Shown: positions 33,091-45,235, counted from the stretch's first letter. The stretch: DNA of 64,000 bases from Notolepis coatsorum (GCA_963971535.1 OZ020593.1:34251119-34315118), one strand, 5' to 3'. The notes: generated by a model not told the origin, from the letters alone. Made by a program: numbers and translations.

Positions 33091-33336
33091 TATATATCGC
33101 TTTTATCCAAAGAGCTTTACAATTTGTTACTCACATTTTACCCATTCACTCACATATTCACACACCGACGGCGGAGGCAACCATGCAAGGTGCCAACCTG
33201 CTCATCAGGAGCAATTAGGGGTTAAGTGTCTTGCTCAAGGACACATCGACACGCTGCCCGGGAGGAGCGGGAATCGAACCGGGAACCTCCGGATTGCCAG
33301 ACGACTGCTCTCCCTCATGATCCACTGTCGCCCCAT
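33091..33336 (-). mobile_element. V-SINE-type SINE, minus strand
   Basis: On the plus strand TTAAGTGTCTTGCTCAAGGACAC is the reverse of the V-SINE core, and GGGAATCGAACCGGGAACC is a reversed B box. The head ends CCACTGTCGCCCC, and the 3' tail (TATATATCGCTTTTATCCAAAGAGC, reversed) lies at the left. It truncates the right end of element B1. Confidence 0.82.
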
Positions 33337-34084
33337 GTATGTATGTATGTCACCGAATTTCCGCAAGGGGATTAATAAAGTTCATCCTCCTTATCCTTAT
33401 CCTTAGTATGCAACAAGTCGTTAGTGAAATAGTCAAAGCCTTTGTTATGCTAAGATGCTACTCGCATTCGTCAATAATAGGGGTGGGAATCACCAGTTTC
33501 ATCACGATACGATATTGATTCTTTGGACAACGATACGATATTATCCGATATCACACAGTCTGCCACAATACGATACAATATGATTAGATTCAGGTGCATG
33601 CGATCGATATGAGATGATATTGTATGCCCATTTAACACAATCAGTAACATTTAAATCAACAAAAAAAAAGGCAATGGAAATATCATTTGACATTTTTATT
33701 TTTGAGCTCTTCCAGACATTTAAATGAAAAACAATCTATTGTTTTTAATACAAATAGACCTCCTGTTCACTGTTTTTGGTTCGTTTTTCTTTTTTTTCCG
33801 ATATTAATATCCTATTCACTGTCACAGAGCTGTATTTTGGCTGGAAAAGGCATATTGGGAGTCCGATGGTGCAGTACTGGCCAGATCCTGTTAGTGGGGC
33901 TATCCTGAGAATGCACCCTCCTTCCCAGTCCCCACTTCTCTCTGCCTATGGCTCTGGGTTAGCTTGTTAGCTTACGCTAACGTAACGTTATCTTCGATCT
34001 TTAACAAATAAGAAATACAGTGAAAAGCGATTGAGTGTATTATTACTATTATACAAAAATAAGCATATAAATTGTAAACATAAA
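33337..34084. other. Repeat fragments, otherwise unassigned
   Basis: 33350-33410 (GAATTTCCGCAAGGGGATTAATAAAGTTC plus repeated CCTTAT) looks like a LINE 3' tail. 33480-33620 is rich in CACGATACGATAT motifs after GGGGTGGGAATCACC. This is the look of a known class of fish DNA-transposon ends, but no second end was found. No gene. Confidence 0.4.
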
Positions 34085-35640
34085 TAACTATATTAACCAA
34101 CTGTTAACCATAGCTGCAGTTACACAGTACACAATTGTGTCATCAGCATACAAATGGGCATGCCATCCATACAAAGAAGAAACAATATCATTAATATAAA
34201 TTGTAAAAAGGACAGGACCCAAAACTGAACCTTGTGGCACACCTTTAGTCATGGCCAAGAATTCAGATTGTGCTTGACCTAACTTCACACACTGCCGCCT
34301 AGAAGATAGATAATCCTGAAACCAGACACAGGCATTATCATCCAACCCAATGTTAGATAGTTTCTTTAGAAGTAAGTAGTGATCAACTGTATCAAATGCT
34401 TTTGATAAATCAACAAAGAGGGCAGCACAATGTTTCTTCTTATCTAATGCTGAAATAATGTAATTTGTAACCAAAGTGATGGCTGATGTTGTACTATGTT
34501 TGGCTCTAAAACCAGATTGTTAAGAACTAAGTATGGAGTTAATTGAAAGGTAAAATGTAAGTTGTTTACTTACTAGTGTTTCCAGGACTTTATCTAGGCA
34601 AGGTAGCCTGGAGATAGGATGATAATTATCTAAGTTATCCCTATCACCTCCCTTATGTAAAGGAATCACCCGTGCAGATTTCCAAACTAGAGGAAATCTA
34701 CCTGATGAGATAGAGAGATTAAAAATATAAGTCATCTGTTCAGCGATAACTGGTGCAGCCAACTTAATAAAAAAAAGACTCTAAGTTATCCTCACCTGTA
34801 GAACACTTTGCATCGATTGAAAAGCATCAAATACAGCTGACTGTGTAAAAGGTTGAAAGGAGAAATGGGGGCGGTTAGGTGGCCGAGCGGAGATTGCGTT
34901 CGTCACCAGCCCCGGAGCTGAGCTGGATTTGCCTGTTCGAATCCAGCTCACAGCTCCGGGGTTGTCACCAGCTTGGCTGGCCGTCTGCACTGATACAATT
35001 GGCTGTATCAGAGGGTGGGAGAAGCTGGCGGGGTGGGTCCGGGTCGTTGTAAACAGCGACTCCTACAGTTCGGTCGGGGCGCCTGCTAAGCGCGGATTGG
35101 ACGTGAGGGGGATAGTGTGGTCCTCCCACACGCTACGCCCTCTCAATGAGAATCCGCGCTGCCAGGTGAAAAGAAGCGGTGATTGGCTGGACGTGTGTCG
35201 GAGGAAGCACGTGGTAGCCTCCACTCTCCCAGATGATCTGACTGTGGGGGGTAAGTGCGCAGCGACCAGGAAGGGACTTGGAATTGGCATACGACTAACA
35301 TTGGGATGGGAGAAAATCGGAGGAAAAATGGAGGGGGGAAAAGACCAAAAAAAAAAAGGAGAAATGGGAAGTGACACCCACAGGGTACAAACAATCAGAA
35401 TCAACAGGACAAGGTCCATTATAGTTCCTATTAAATAAATTACCAGCCTCTGCAAAATGCCTATTGAAGGCAACACAAATTGCACTCTGCTCAGAGATCA
35501 CACAGTTTTCAACTTGAATATGAGAGGGTAAAGAATTAGATGATTTTATTTTGTTCACATTCACCACACTCCAAAATTCTGCCGGATTAGAGTATGAGTT
35601 TGTAACCAACTCCAGATAGTAATCAGTTTTAGATTTTCTT
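34085..35640 (-). pseudogene. LINE reverse transcriptase fragment, split by a SINE
   Basis: Minus strand. The linker upstream of RT is at 35370-35609. After the SINE, the RT continues with FPLVWKSARVIPLHKGGD and ISRLPCLDKVLETLV. It has one in-frame stop near 34520, then LFVDLSKAFDTVDH, GVPQGSVLGPVLF and the catalytic LYADDTIV. The sequence ends soon after, so the C-terminus and 3' UTR are absent. It belongs to the CR1/L2/I-type group of non-LTR elements; the exact clade is unclear. Confidence 0.82.
34870..35354 (+). mobile_element. SINE family S, copy 3 (most complete)
   Basis: The tRNA-like head has GGTTAGGTGGCCGAGCGG (A-box region, like Leu/Ser tRNAs) and GCCTGTTCGAATCCAGCT (B box). The body carries TTGTAAACAGCGACTCCTAC, GCGCCTGCTAAGCG, CCGCGCTGCCAGGTGAAAAG and GGAGGAAGCACGTGGTAG, and the tail ATTGGGATGGGAGAAAATCG plus A-run. 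A 14-bp duplication AAAGGAGAAATGGG lies at 34856-34869 and 35355-35368. About 485 bp, long for a fish SINE. Confidence 0.88.
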
Positions 35641-38600
35641 ACTACTGCAGTACATTTGTTCCTAATTTGTCCTGGTTCCTGGTTATGTCATGGACCAGAT
35701 GGACATAGGATGGACCAGATGGCAAATAATCAAATAATTGGAATATTCTTTTTGGAATACCACCGACCACAGGTAAGGACAATCTGACGTCAATTTCAGC
35801 TTGATCGTGCAAGGTTATCATACCCATCCCCCTGATCGGCGTGTGTTGTGGTAATAACGAATAACGTTACTGGCAATCAAATAATCAGAAACGACGCCCC
35901 CCCCCCCCCTTTCATGCATTCATGATGAAACATAATACCTATTTTATAGATTTGATTTGGAAATAGTAGTGTCCAGGGACGAAACGCCAATGGTTTTAGT
36001 AGAATTCACGTTGCGCCCTATAGCCAGCCTCCCAGGAATTAGCCCGGATCATTCCGAAATTATACTTATATTCACCACGGGATAATGCGTGAACGTATTC
36101 ATGAAAACATTTGTAGTAGCTTCCTAGCTTAATCTATCTATTCTATTCTGCTCTGCGTTGTGTTAAACCTTAAAAAGCTCTTGAAGCGTACTATATCTAC
36201 AAATGCAGATAACCAGGAAATGGTTTTCTGCTCGTTACCAACAGAGGACACGGCACGGCGGTTTGAAGAAAGCGAGGTCGGAGCAGTTTTGAAAAATCCG
36301 TTGGTTTAATAAAAAAGGATTTCATTAAATTACAAATCAAATATTTGAAAGAATCACTTGCAATAAAATCTGATAGAAGATCTCACTATGCCGAGATTTA
36401 TCAGACTTTAGCCTAAATATTCAATATAACCTAAAAAGCTTGTAGCTTCTAAGCAGCTGCTCGTTCTTCGTTCTTCAATGATGTTTTAGGATGCCGTCTC
36501 TTCTGCTGTGGTCTTCTTTGTCTGGTGGAGGAAGAGTGTGTATTCGCTGTTGTTTCCTGTCTCTCGTTCGTGGGGATTGTGTCTGTGTCTCTCTGTGGAG
36601 CTGGCCATATTCAAATCTAGACTCCGCCCCTAATTTTACGACAAGCGGGCGTATCCGTCTAACTCGTACCGAGCTTTCTAATTGGAGAAACACTCGCTTT
36701 AGCTCTCAATAGGCTAATCCACTACAGTGACGTCTGGACTGAATTTATTAGTGGGTGTTTTCCAACAGTTTCAAGTTGCCCCTACTGGGCACAAGAGGGG
36801 GGCCGAAGGCCAAAAGGGGCAACAGATATACCTCTTTGATCTTACTCTATTTCTGCTGCCTTTTGTTTAAAGGGATAGCAGGCACCACACCTGGTGTTTA
36901 TTCTCTACCCTTCCACAAAAGGCTTCCTGGGAGCTTGTTTGTTTGTTTGTAGACCCAATGTCTGGCGCCTTAAGGCCGTTTTGAGTATATCCTGTATATT
37001 CAACCTCACAGACCAAATGTCTCCTAGATGTTGTTTGATCTTAAAACTGTAAAACCACACAGCTGCTGATTTTATCCCCTTCTTAGGAGATAAAACAGCC
37101 ACTGTCTTCTGATTGAATTAGCTTACTGCTTACTGCATTCCCCCCACCAGGAGATTGAGATAGCCAGCTGCGTTCTCATTACAAAGTGAGAGGGTGATTG
37201 ATTTGTCTGCATTTTCTAATCTTGTGTTGTGCATTTATGTGGTGTATATTACCTTTCCTTATTTCCGCCATTCTGTGATCCCTGGGGTGCAATACATTTT
37301 ACACAGATTGGTTGACAAAACTACCACACATTTATTCTTTTTTGCAATTTGAACGGAAGATAGTTACTGTCAAATTACCATGGTATTGTATCCATAGCTA
37401 TAATATAAAATATAGATTTAGCTCTACAAACAAGGTGACGCACAGTGAAACTATGTAATGGAAAGCCTCCTACGGACTGACGTGGATGCTGATGAGCAGA
37501 GACAGGCGTGGGGAAATACTGGGAATACTACCTGTTTCAGACACACAGGGCAGAGACTGAGTCTAACACTGTGTATTCTCTGTGTTCATTGGGCCGTCGT
37601 GAGACCTCAGTCTTCAGATATTGCAGCTCTCCACCCAAGGGTGAACTGTTCTCTCAATGCTGGGCTGTCATTATAAAGTGCAGGGCTCTCCCCATTATCT
37701 CCTCGCACACCTATGAGAGACTTGGAAAAGTAATAATTATACTCAATCCAAACCACCCACAGCTGGGCCCACTCATTCACCAATTAGTCATCTCTCACAG
37801 TCCTGAGCGCACAGCTATGGTGGGAGGAGACACAGGGTAATTCCAAGGCAATCCAACAAGGCAGGGCATATTATAGGCAACAACAAAGAATAAAAACAAC
37901 ATGGAATAAATCCTGTAAATCCTGAGTGTTGAGAGCTCGGTATACACTGGGTACTCGCCAACATAGACAGTGAAAATGCTCTGTTGATGATGCTGTCTGC
38001 TGCCGCTCAGCGAGGTGTATCTGGTGTGTCCCAACTAAATAAAGACTAATTAGGCATGGGGGAGGTGCTTCAAAACACTGAAATTGACTTAAACATAAAT
38101 TATTTCCATTGTTTCAAGACTACACAAATTATATGACAGATAGGCCCGTAAGATTTCAAACAAACCATGATTCTGTGTCACAACTCGAAAAGTAGTATTT
38201 TAGGGTGTGCCCATAAAAATGTTTTCTTGTTTTGATTTAATTAATGGTCCAGAGTCACTGGCTTTTCTTTTTTTTTATTCTTCAGCATGTTGACACTATG
38301 AATCCAATAATACGTTTAATTATTAATACTTTTAAGTTGAATTAAAATCCTTATTTATTCCTATAGTAGTTTTAATAATCCTTTTTTGTATTCAGCATGA
38401 ATGTGGTGTCGGAAATGATGGGATATTGATAGGAGTTTCCAAATGTTCTCCTATGCCGTGTATCGGGGATATTGATGCTAATGGTACATTTGTGACATAT
38501 CTTTCACATCGGGAAATGATAAATATTGTTTTGGAATTAATCATGGTCCACTGACATACAATAGAAAGTTATGGGCGGTAGCCTACTACACAGGGTTGAT

Positions 38601-39029
38601 GACATAGAACTATACAGAAACTCAGAGAGCATACAGGCAATCAGCTGCCGGTAGGAACTGCAAATTAATTATGAGCATGATAAGGTTGTTGGTTATAGTA
38701 TGTCATTATTAATGCATTAAACTGCTGCTCTGCCAAAAGCATGCTGTATCTGTTTAGCTGGCAGCTGTAAGCCCCAGCACAACTATGGGCCAATTGCCAT
38801 CATTTGAGTGCCACTTTTGCTGAAATGTTTGCTGTGATTGACTCCTGATAATAATCTAAGCAACAACATTGTAACTACTGTAACTTAATGATACAGATAT
38901 GCAGCAGCCATACATGTATGACTTTAAATTAATGTTATATTTTTAAGTGTAGACTAAGGTTACATCAGAGATAATTCTTTCAGAAAGTAATTATCCGCTC
39001 AATGAAAAACCTTCAGCGCATTATTCTGG
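35641..39029. other. Long unassigned stretch
   Basis: 35745-35935 resembles parts of the TTAA-flanked family: GGAATATTCTTTTTGGAATACCACC is like 48.2 kb, and GAAACGACGCCCC...TTTCATGCAT is like 24.8 kb reversed. The remaining 3 kb contain no gene or element I recognise. Open frames are all below 115 codons, overlap on both strands and lack domains. Confidence 0.4.
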
Positions 39030-39144
39030 CTACAAGAATCAAGAGGTTTATTTGTCACATACATACCAGGGCATACAGTGAAATGTGGGTGGTCATGCAA
39101 TAATAAAATAGACATAGAAAAAAAACAGGTAAGACATAAGATGT

Positions 39145-39546
39145 GTCTGCTTTTAGTCAGGCAGCCTTTTCCGTGAAGAGCAGCCCACACCTGGAACAGT
39201 CTGCCAACACGGCTCAGGGAGTATCAAAGATACATTTAATTTAAATCGAACTTAAAATCATGGTTGAGAGATGGTCAAGTGTGCAACCATTTTAACTGAG
39301 GGGTTGTGATGTATTGTAATGTATTTTTAATGTATTTATTTTAATGTATTTTAGTGTTGTAACCTACTGATTCCTACTGTGTTTTAATTATTGTACTATG
39401 TCTTAATTATTGTAGTGCTCATGTCACCTGCCCCAGAGACTACAGTTGAGAATTTGCCAACCTGGCTAAACTGGCATATTTACAGTAACATTTTCCTTAA
39501 TATGCACTGTCTCTGTATTTTAAACCAATAAATACAAAATGTGCAT
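39145..39546 (+). mobile_element. LINE 3'-end fragment
   Basis: Plus strand, starting in the RT C-terminus (an AAHTWNSLPTRL-like motif with stops, then FKSNLKSWLRDGQVCNHF-like), followed by a 3' UTR ending ACCAATAAATACAAAATGTG. The duplication AAAATAGACAT lies at about 39106-39116 and 39551-39561, showing insertion into the Rex1 3' UTR. Confidence 0.7.
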
Positions 39547-39749
39547 GATAAAAATAGACATGCTAAATTCCTGAGAGGGCACTGGTTCCTATGTACACTA
39601 CTATACAATATACAATTTTAACTCTGTCATTATTATACTTAATGTATCTATTATCTAAACTATATTATACAAGAACCACATCTGTTCTTTCCTTAAAGTG
39701 ACTTTTTATATACCTCATTCCTTTAAAGTGACGTTTCATTATTTAAATC

Positions 39750-39980
39750 AAATCAAATCAAATGTATTTGTAAGGCCCGACAACACACGTTAATGTCCCC
39801 ATGGGCCGGACACGTCTTCTTTAAACAAGTCAAGAAGAAACATCACAATAAATCAAGAACAACACAAAAACACCATAAAGTCCAAAAGAAAATTATAAAT
39901 AAAATAAATGCAACACTCCCAGACATACCCCACGCGAAGGTAAGGACAAACTCACTAAAACCTAGCAAAAGTGACATTTA
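39750..39980 (-). repeat. Tail repeat T, copy 1
   Basis: Begins with AAATC units (reversed LINE-like tail), then GTATTTGTAAGGCCCGACAAC, CCATGGGCCGGACAC, AAGTCAAGAAGAAACATCAC and ACACTCCCAGACATACCCC. Matches 51071-51265 closely. Likely a LINE 3' end in minus orientation. Confidence 0.75.
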
Positions 39981-40194
39981 AAGTGACATTTTGTTTAAAG
40001 TGATAGTTTAAAGCAGTTGCAGCATGAATGCAAGCTGTTTCGCCTTTTTCACCACAGAATCCATGTGTGTTAACCAGAGATGTGGACTCGAATCACATGA
40101 CTTGGACTCGAGTCAGACTCGAGTCACGAATTTGATGACTTTGGACTTGACTTGACCAAATCAAAAAAGACTTGCAACTCGACTTTGACTTTAA

Positions 40195-41328
40195 AGGCCC
40201 ACTTGCATGTTGTATTTTTGTTCAATAAACAATGTGACTAGGCCAACGGTGACTTTCATGAAGAGGGGGAAAAATATTATCGAAATTGACCCAGTTTTAG
40301 CGTTTTCATCAAAAATGTTGTTGACCCAACCACAACCACCACGCACGTGGATATTTTAATCCATGGTTCATAACGTGCGTGTGTCATCTTAATGATGACG
40401 TCACACCAGGTACAGGGCAGCAGGGGGCTCTGAGAATCACAGGCAGGTGGTGGCAGGAAGCAGAGCCTTCTTGCTATTACTAGCCGAGGATCTACAGTAG
40501 TATCTGTTTCACCTAACACTAGTGCTCCATGATCATAGCCATAAATCTCTAAAGCTAACCACTATTTGTAAAAGCCACAACTACGTTACCATATTTGTAA
40601 TAATGTAAATCATTGTGTCGTTGTACATATTGTGTATATAACGTTAGTAGCTAAGTTAGCTAGCTTGGTAGCCAGCATTCTCGAAACTCCTAACATGCCC
40701 CGATTTAAAATGGTTCTCTCCTCTTTGTATACCTTTGTCCTCACAAACGAAGTATTCTGCCAGGGAACATATGGACACAACAGTTAGTAGTAGTTATAAG
40801 GTGTTTGAACTTGTAACGTTAACGTTAGTTAGCTAATAGCTATCGTGGTAGCCCGTTTTGTGACTGTGATGCACCGAGTGCTATCCGAGGGGCTGCTATC
40901 GTATCAACATGCCGTGACGTGTAGCTTGCTAGCCGGCATGATTCGTGTGCAGTACTTTGCCCCACAGGTCTGAGAAGAGGACCTGCACATTTTACTCGTT
41001 CCCAAAACTCTTTTACATGCCCTGATTTAAAATGGTTCACGACAGTAGTCATAATGCTAACGTTAGCGGGGTAACGTTAGCCAGAGCCATATAGCCAGCG
41101 GTATTATGACCCGGACGGGCATAAGTTACCGGCAGTGACGTCACGTCACTGATAGCGTCTGATAAACTTTTTGATTTGCTCCATACATGTTATTCGTGCG
41201 TGGACCTTTTTAACCCTTTCTGAGTGGAATTTCCGGCGTCAAATGGAAAAAAATAAATAATGAAAATAGATACCAATGATGTAAACTACCCATAATTGAA
41301 GAGTAGGGTTTAACCTGCAAGTTGGCCT
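40195..41328 (+). mobile_element. Non-autonomous element B, copy 2 (complete)
   Basis: TTAA at 40191-40194 and 41329-41332. Inverted ends AGGCCCACTTGCA and TGCAAGTTGGCCT. The interior is non-coding and collinear with copy 1. It contains TAGCTAAGTTAGCTAGCTTGG and ACATGCCCCGATTTAAAATGG. TTAA flanks suggest a piggyBac-type mechanism; the termini are unlike family A. Confidence 0.75.
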
Positions 41329-41781
41329 TTAACACCAATGACTCGTGACTTCACTTGGACTTGAGCCTTTTGACTTGAGAAGACTTGATACATTCCCCCA
41401 TGCCCAACGATTAAAAATTATGTTATTAAATGTGCCGTGAATTAATAAATTTCCAGCAAATAGACATTTCATTCACGCAGCCGGCTCCTGTGTCACCTGC
41501 GGAGATAGTGGGCGTGTTTTGTTTACTTGTTAGACTGTCATGGCGGCACCCAGCGTACACATGATATTGGATATCCTCACTATTTCTCTTTTGTTGAGCA
41601 CAAAGAAAATAAGGTTTTAGTTAAATGTAAATTGTGTCTTGGCTCAAAGAACCTATCTACTGCCCACTTTGTGTGAAACAATCAATTTGCACGAGAGAAG
41701 AAGTGACGTTACGAACGTTAATAACGACGGATTCAGTGGAAAATTATACCAAAGATTGCTTCGTTTGCTTATAAAAACTAC

Positions 41782-41895
41782 ATGGTGGTGGTCAACAAAA
41801 AACGAATTGCAGTATGCAAAACGTGCGGCTCGAAAATCACAGATGGAGAAGCAACAACTTCCAACTTCGTTCGACATTTGAAGCTGCACAAATCG
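41782..41895 (+). pseudogene. BED zinc-finger exon of a hAT (ZBED-type) transposase
   Basis: 38 codons from ATG, with the frame open further upstream. The reading includes AVCKTCGSKITDG and SNFVRHLKLHKS, giving the C-x2-C and H-x4-H pattern of a BED finger, which binds DNA at element ends. It is followed directly by GTAAGT, a perfect splice donor (41896-41901). The next exon should hold the catalytic domain. Instead a LINE follows within about 25 bases and no hAT core is found downstream. Confidence 0.75.
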
Positions 41896-41919
41896 GTAAG
41901 TAACTTGGCTTGCTATTGA

Positions 41920-43560
41920 TTGATTGATTGAAAATGTTATTAACAGATTCCAGAATGGGTACAGTACAGTACAGCTCAATACACACAATTGTTAAGGGGA
42001 TGCAGACCAGAGAAAGACTTTCGTCTTGTTTACATCAGGGTCCCCCATTTTTCAATTCATCATAACATAAATGACATACATGACATTATGTATGACAGTA
42101 CTGCTACATCTATACATTCATGACATACCAGATTTGCAAATACAGTACTGTTTGTGATACAAAAATAGTCTAAAAAAGAGAGTATATATATACTTGCATG
42201 TAATTTTAACCACCTTGACTGTTAGTTTCATTATGCATTATGTGTTGAGTACTGACTTTTAATAATTTTTGTTTTGCAATAATAAAAAAAATATAAAAAA
42301 AAAAAAAGAGAGAGTATATACATTTGACGTAGAAACTGTACATTGGAGGTGGGGGGGGGGGGGGTTGGGTAGGTGGGGTGGAGGAAACTGTACAACTGTA
42401 CAAGCAAAACTACATATCGGAATATCGACAAAACCATACTTGGTTCTAAGAAGAGGGCCTCGTGTATTCTTGGGTTAGGTAATTTACTGTACATTGGAGG
42501 GGGTTGGGTTAGGACATTTACAAGGGCCAGTTTCGAATTGCAGTCTCCCGTAGGTGTTCTTTGAGAGTGGTTTTGAAAGTGGGTAGTGATTCACATTCCT
42601 TTACAGCTTTGGGTAGGGCATTCCACATTGATGTGGCATAATTGCGAAACGTGTTTAGTCCCTTGTTTGAGCCGAATCTGGGTTTAACATGATTTGTGGA
42701 GCTCCCTCTGGTGTTGTGGTTGTGGTATTCACTGACCTTTGGGAAGTATTTTGACATGTACATGGGTATCTTAGTCGTGTAGTGTATCTTGTAGACCAGG
42801 CCCATTGCAAGTTGCTGTACTCTGTCTTCTACTCTAAGCCATCCTAGGTAGTCAAAGTGGGGAGGGGTGAGGTGGGTTCTAGGAGTAAGGTCAAGTAGTA
42901 GTCTGACCAGTTTGTTTTGTGATGTTTGTAATCTTGTTTTTAGTGCCTTTGAGGTACTTTGGTACCATGAGGTGCAAGCATAGTCGTAGTACCTTTGAAT
43001 GAGTGCTCCTGCCAGAGTCTTCAGGGTATTCTTGTTTACCAGAGAGGAGATCCGGTACAAGAATCGAGTTCGTTGGTTGACTTTTTTTTATTACATTGGA
43101 TGCCATTTTGTCACAGGAAAGATTTGCCTCTGGGTATGTAATTTCGTCTTTCCTTGTGACAATATTGTCACCCACTGTAACTGAGAAGCCGTCGGTCTTG
43201 CTGAGTTTGTTATTTGATCCGAAGAGAATGGACCCAGGTGTAATGATAGTTTGTTATCAGCGAGTCAGGTGCAGATTCTGCCGAGTTCTGAGCTGAGGGT
43301 TTTTTCAACCTGTAACTTGTTGTCAAAGACCAGCAGGGCTGAGTCATCCGCGAACAAGAACAAGTTGCAGTCACAAGCTAGCTACAGTAGTTACCGTAAA
43401 CCAATGAGCCATCGACACAGTCAGTGTGGTAACGTTATCATTACATCCTAGATTGATACACGGCTGGCTAGGCAGTTGGTAGTCATAGTCTTGTCTTATA
43501 AAATAAAACAATCAGCAATGTCTCGGTTGATGAATGGCCAGCAGTACTGCTGCTCCTTAA
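41920..43560 (-). mobile_element. LINE H, 3' part
   Basis: Minus strand. The 3' tail is ATTG units (41920-41932), and the 3' UTR includes AGATTCCAGAATGGGTACAGTAC and TGTTTACATCAGGGTCCCCCA. The RT C-terminus follows. The same 3' UTR occurs at 43566-43680 and 63065-63300. Position 42345-42365 is a G tract. Confidence 0.8.
42518..43060 (-). pseudogene. LINE H reverse transcriptase C-terminal region
   Basis: 180 codons. It contains LAGALIQRYYDYACTSWY, LQTSQNKLVRLLLDL, LGWLRVEDRVQQLA, HNHNTRGSSTN and ATSMWNALPKAVKE, the thumb/C-terminal hallmarks of a group of non-LTR elements common in fish. No RT catalytic motif is in this piece. Upstream (to about 43400) the frame is broken, though the RTRFLYRISSLVNK-like continuation is visible. 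The stop at 42518 looks natural. Confidence 0.8.
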
Positions 43561-43565
43561 TTATT

Positions 43566-43680
43566 TTTTATTGATTGACATTTGTATTAACAGATTGCAG
43601 AATGGGTACAATACAGTACGGCTCAATACAAACAATTGAAAAATACTTTCATCATTGATCCAAGGTAGAGAGAGAGAACT
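43566..43680 (-). repeat. LINE H 3'-UTR fragment
   Basis: AACAGATTGCAGAATGGGTACAATACAGTA and CTCAATACAAACAATTG match the LINE H 3' UTR at 41935-42000 and 63090-63150. A very short, 5'-truncated second insertion. Confidence 0.7.
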
Positions 43681-44315
43681 CGCACACAAATTAGGCCCTA
43701 CCTAATTATAATGCCTAATAAACTACCTAATATACAAAATGCAGAGATGCCTTGTCATTTCAGTACAGATTTTTTATACCCCAAAATGTATAGATATGAT
43801 TTTTTTTTATACCCCAAAATGTAGACTAGTTAGTTGAACCGAAGTCTGCTATTATGGATCATGTGCCATAGACTGTATACAGGGCAGGCAGACGTTAAAT
43901 AAATTATTGGTCCAAGTGGGAAGACAATATGTTGGCTATTGTTATCCTACTATTCAAATGGATGGTGATCCTTATTCTTTTTTTTCTCAATATACTCCTG
44001 AACTGGTTTTCTCAAGCAGCTCTTGCCCAAATGTATCTATTTGTGAGACTAACCCTGATTCTGAATATTATGACATTTATAGAAATTAGATTATGTTTTG
44101 CCAACAAGTTGATAATTTGTTTTTGGTGAAGCGCGTATTATGACTTGTTTAGGACTCGAAACTCAAAGGTTAGGACTTGGGACTCGACTTGGGACTTATC
44201 AGTCTTGACTTGGGACTTGACTCGGGACTTGCCTGTCTTGACTTGGGACTTGACTTGGGACTTGAGTACCAAGACTTGAGACTGACTTGAGACTTGCAAA
44301 ACAATTACTTGGTCC

Positions 44316-44895
44316 TCCTGTGATGTGGATTTCCAGGTACTTTAAACTGCTTACCCTGTCCACGATAGCCCCGTTTATCCACAGTGGCGTGTGTGTCCCC
44401 TGCTGTATTCTCCTAAAATCCACGATCAGCTCTTTGGTTTTACCAATGTTCAGGAGTAGGCTGTTATCCCAGCACCAGCGTGCCAGTTCATCAACCTCCT
44501 CCCGATAGGCCTTCTCGTCATTGTTAGAGATCAGCCCCACCACCACCACCGTGTCGTCCGCAAACTTCACTATGGAGTTGGAGCTGAACCTCAGCCACAC
44601 AGTCATGTGTGTACAGTGAATACAGCAGGGGGCTCAGAACGCAGCCCTGGGGGGACCCAATACTCAGGGTGATTTTGCTGGAGGTATGACCCCCCACCCT
44701 GACCGCCTGGGGCCTGTCACATAGAAAGTCCAGGATCCAGGCGCTCATGGCGGAGCTCAGACCCAGATCGATCAGCTTGTCAACCAGTCTGGTGGGGACT
44801 ATGGTGTTGAAAGTTGAACTATAGTCAATGAACTGTATGTCAAGGTGAGATAGGGTGTTGTGTAGTACTTGGGAGACAAGGCTGACAAGTGGCAA
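44316..44895 (-). pseudogene. Rex1 RT fragment
   Basis: Motifs match the intact Rex1 at 55-58 kb: IGSPQGCVLSPLLYSLYTHD and FADDTVVV with one extra Val, SLLLNIGKTKELIVDFRR, and PTRLVDKLIDLGLSSA. A phase change near 44590 separates the two halves. The 5' part of the RT and the endonuclease are absent. Confidence 0.88.
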
Positions 44896-45235
44896 TGAAG
44901 TTGTATCTAGACCCCTCTCATCTGACCTGTTTTCAGTTTATTCTCCCCACAAAAGTTATCTTGTCTTGAATATATAACAAAACACTATCACCATGTCCAC
45001 GATAAGACAATCAGACATGGAGGAAAAGAAACCATCCTGTTAACCATTACTTAACAATTTGGTGTTCTCTCTTCCAAATAATCCAGCCACGTATCCAGCC
45101 ATTCATGAAATTAAATTCCACACTTTACGATCCTCCTTAACCCCGGGAATAGGCGTGAATATTAATGATTTGTAAGACTGGCATTTAACAATGTAACGGG
45201 ACATGCAGCAGAAGTAGTAATCCTGGCCAGTTACA
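44896..45235. other. Unassigned stretch
   Basis: No gene or repeat recognised between the Rex1 remnant and the minisatellite. Confidence 0.3.

Larger units (their letters stand above)
40085..44315 (+). mobile_element. hAT element with BED-finger exon, heavily invaded
   Basis: The left end CAGAGATGTGGACTCGAATC is followed by dense GACTTG/GACTCGAGTC motifs. The right end is a 200-bp array of GACTTGGGACTTG motifs ending ACTTGGTCCTCCTG. The termini are recalled as those of a common fish hAT group. Exact ends are uncertain because the Rex1 target is similar to the terminus. Inside are element B2, a BED exon and LINE H. Confidence 0.65.
39030..44895 (-). mobile_element. Degenerate Rex1 LINE, split by several insertions
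   Basis: Minus strand. The 3'-UTR part at 39040-39110 (AGTGAAATGTGGGTGGTCATGC) matches 55.08 kb. The block 40040-40085 (GCTGTTTCGCC...ATGTGTGTTAACC) matches 55.84 kb. The RT part resumes at about 44316. Insertions: a LINE 3' end (39116-39546), a tail repeat (39750-39980) and a hAT element with nested repeats (about 40085-44315). Confidence 0.8.
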
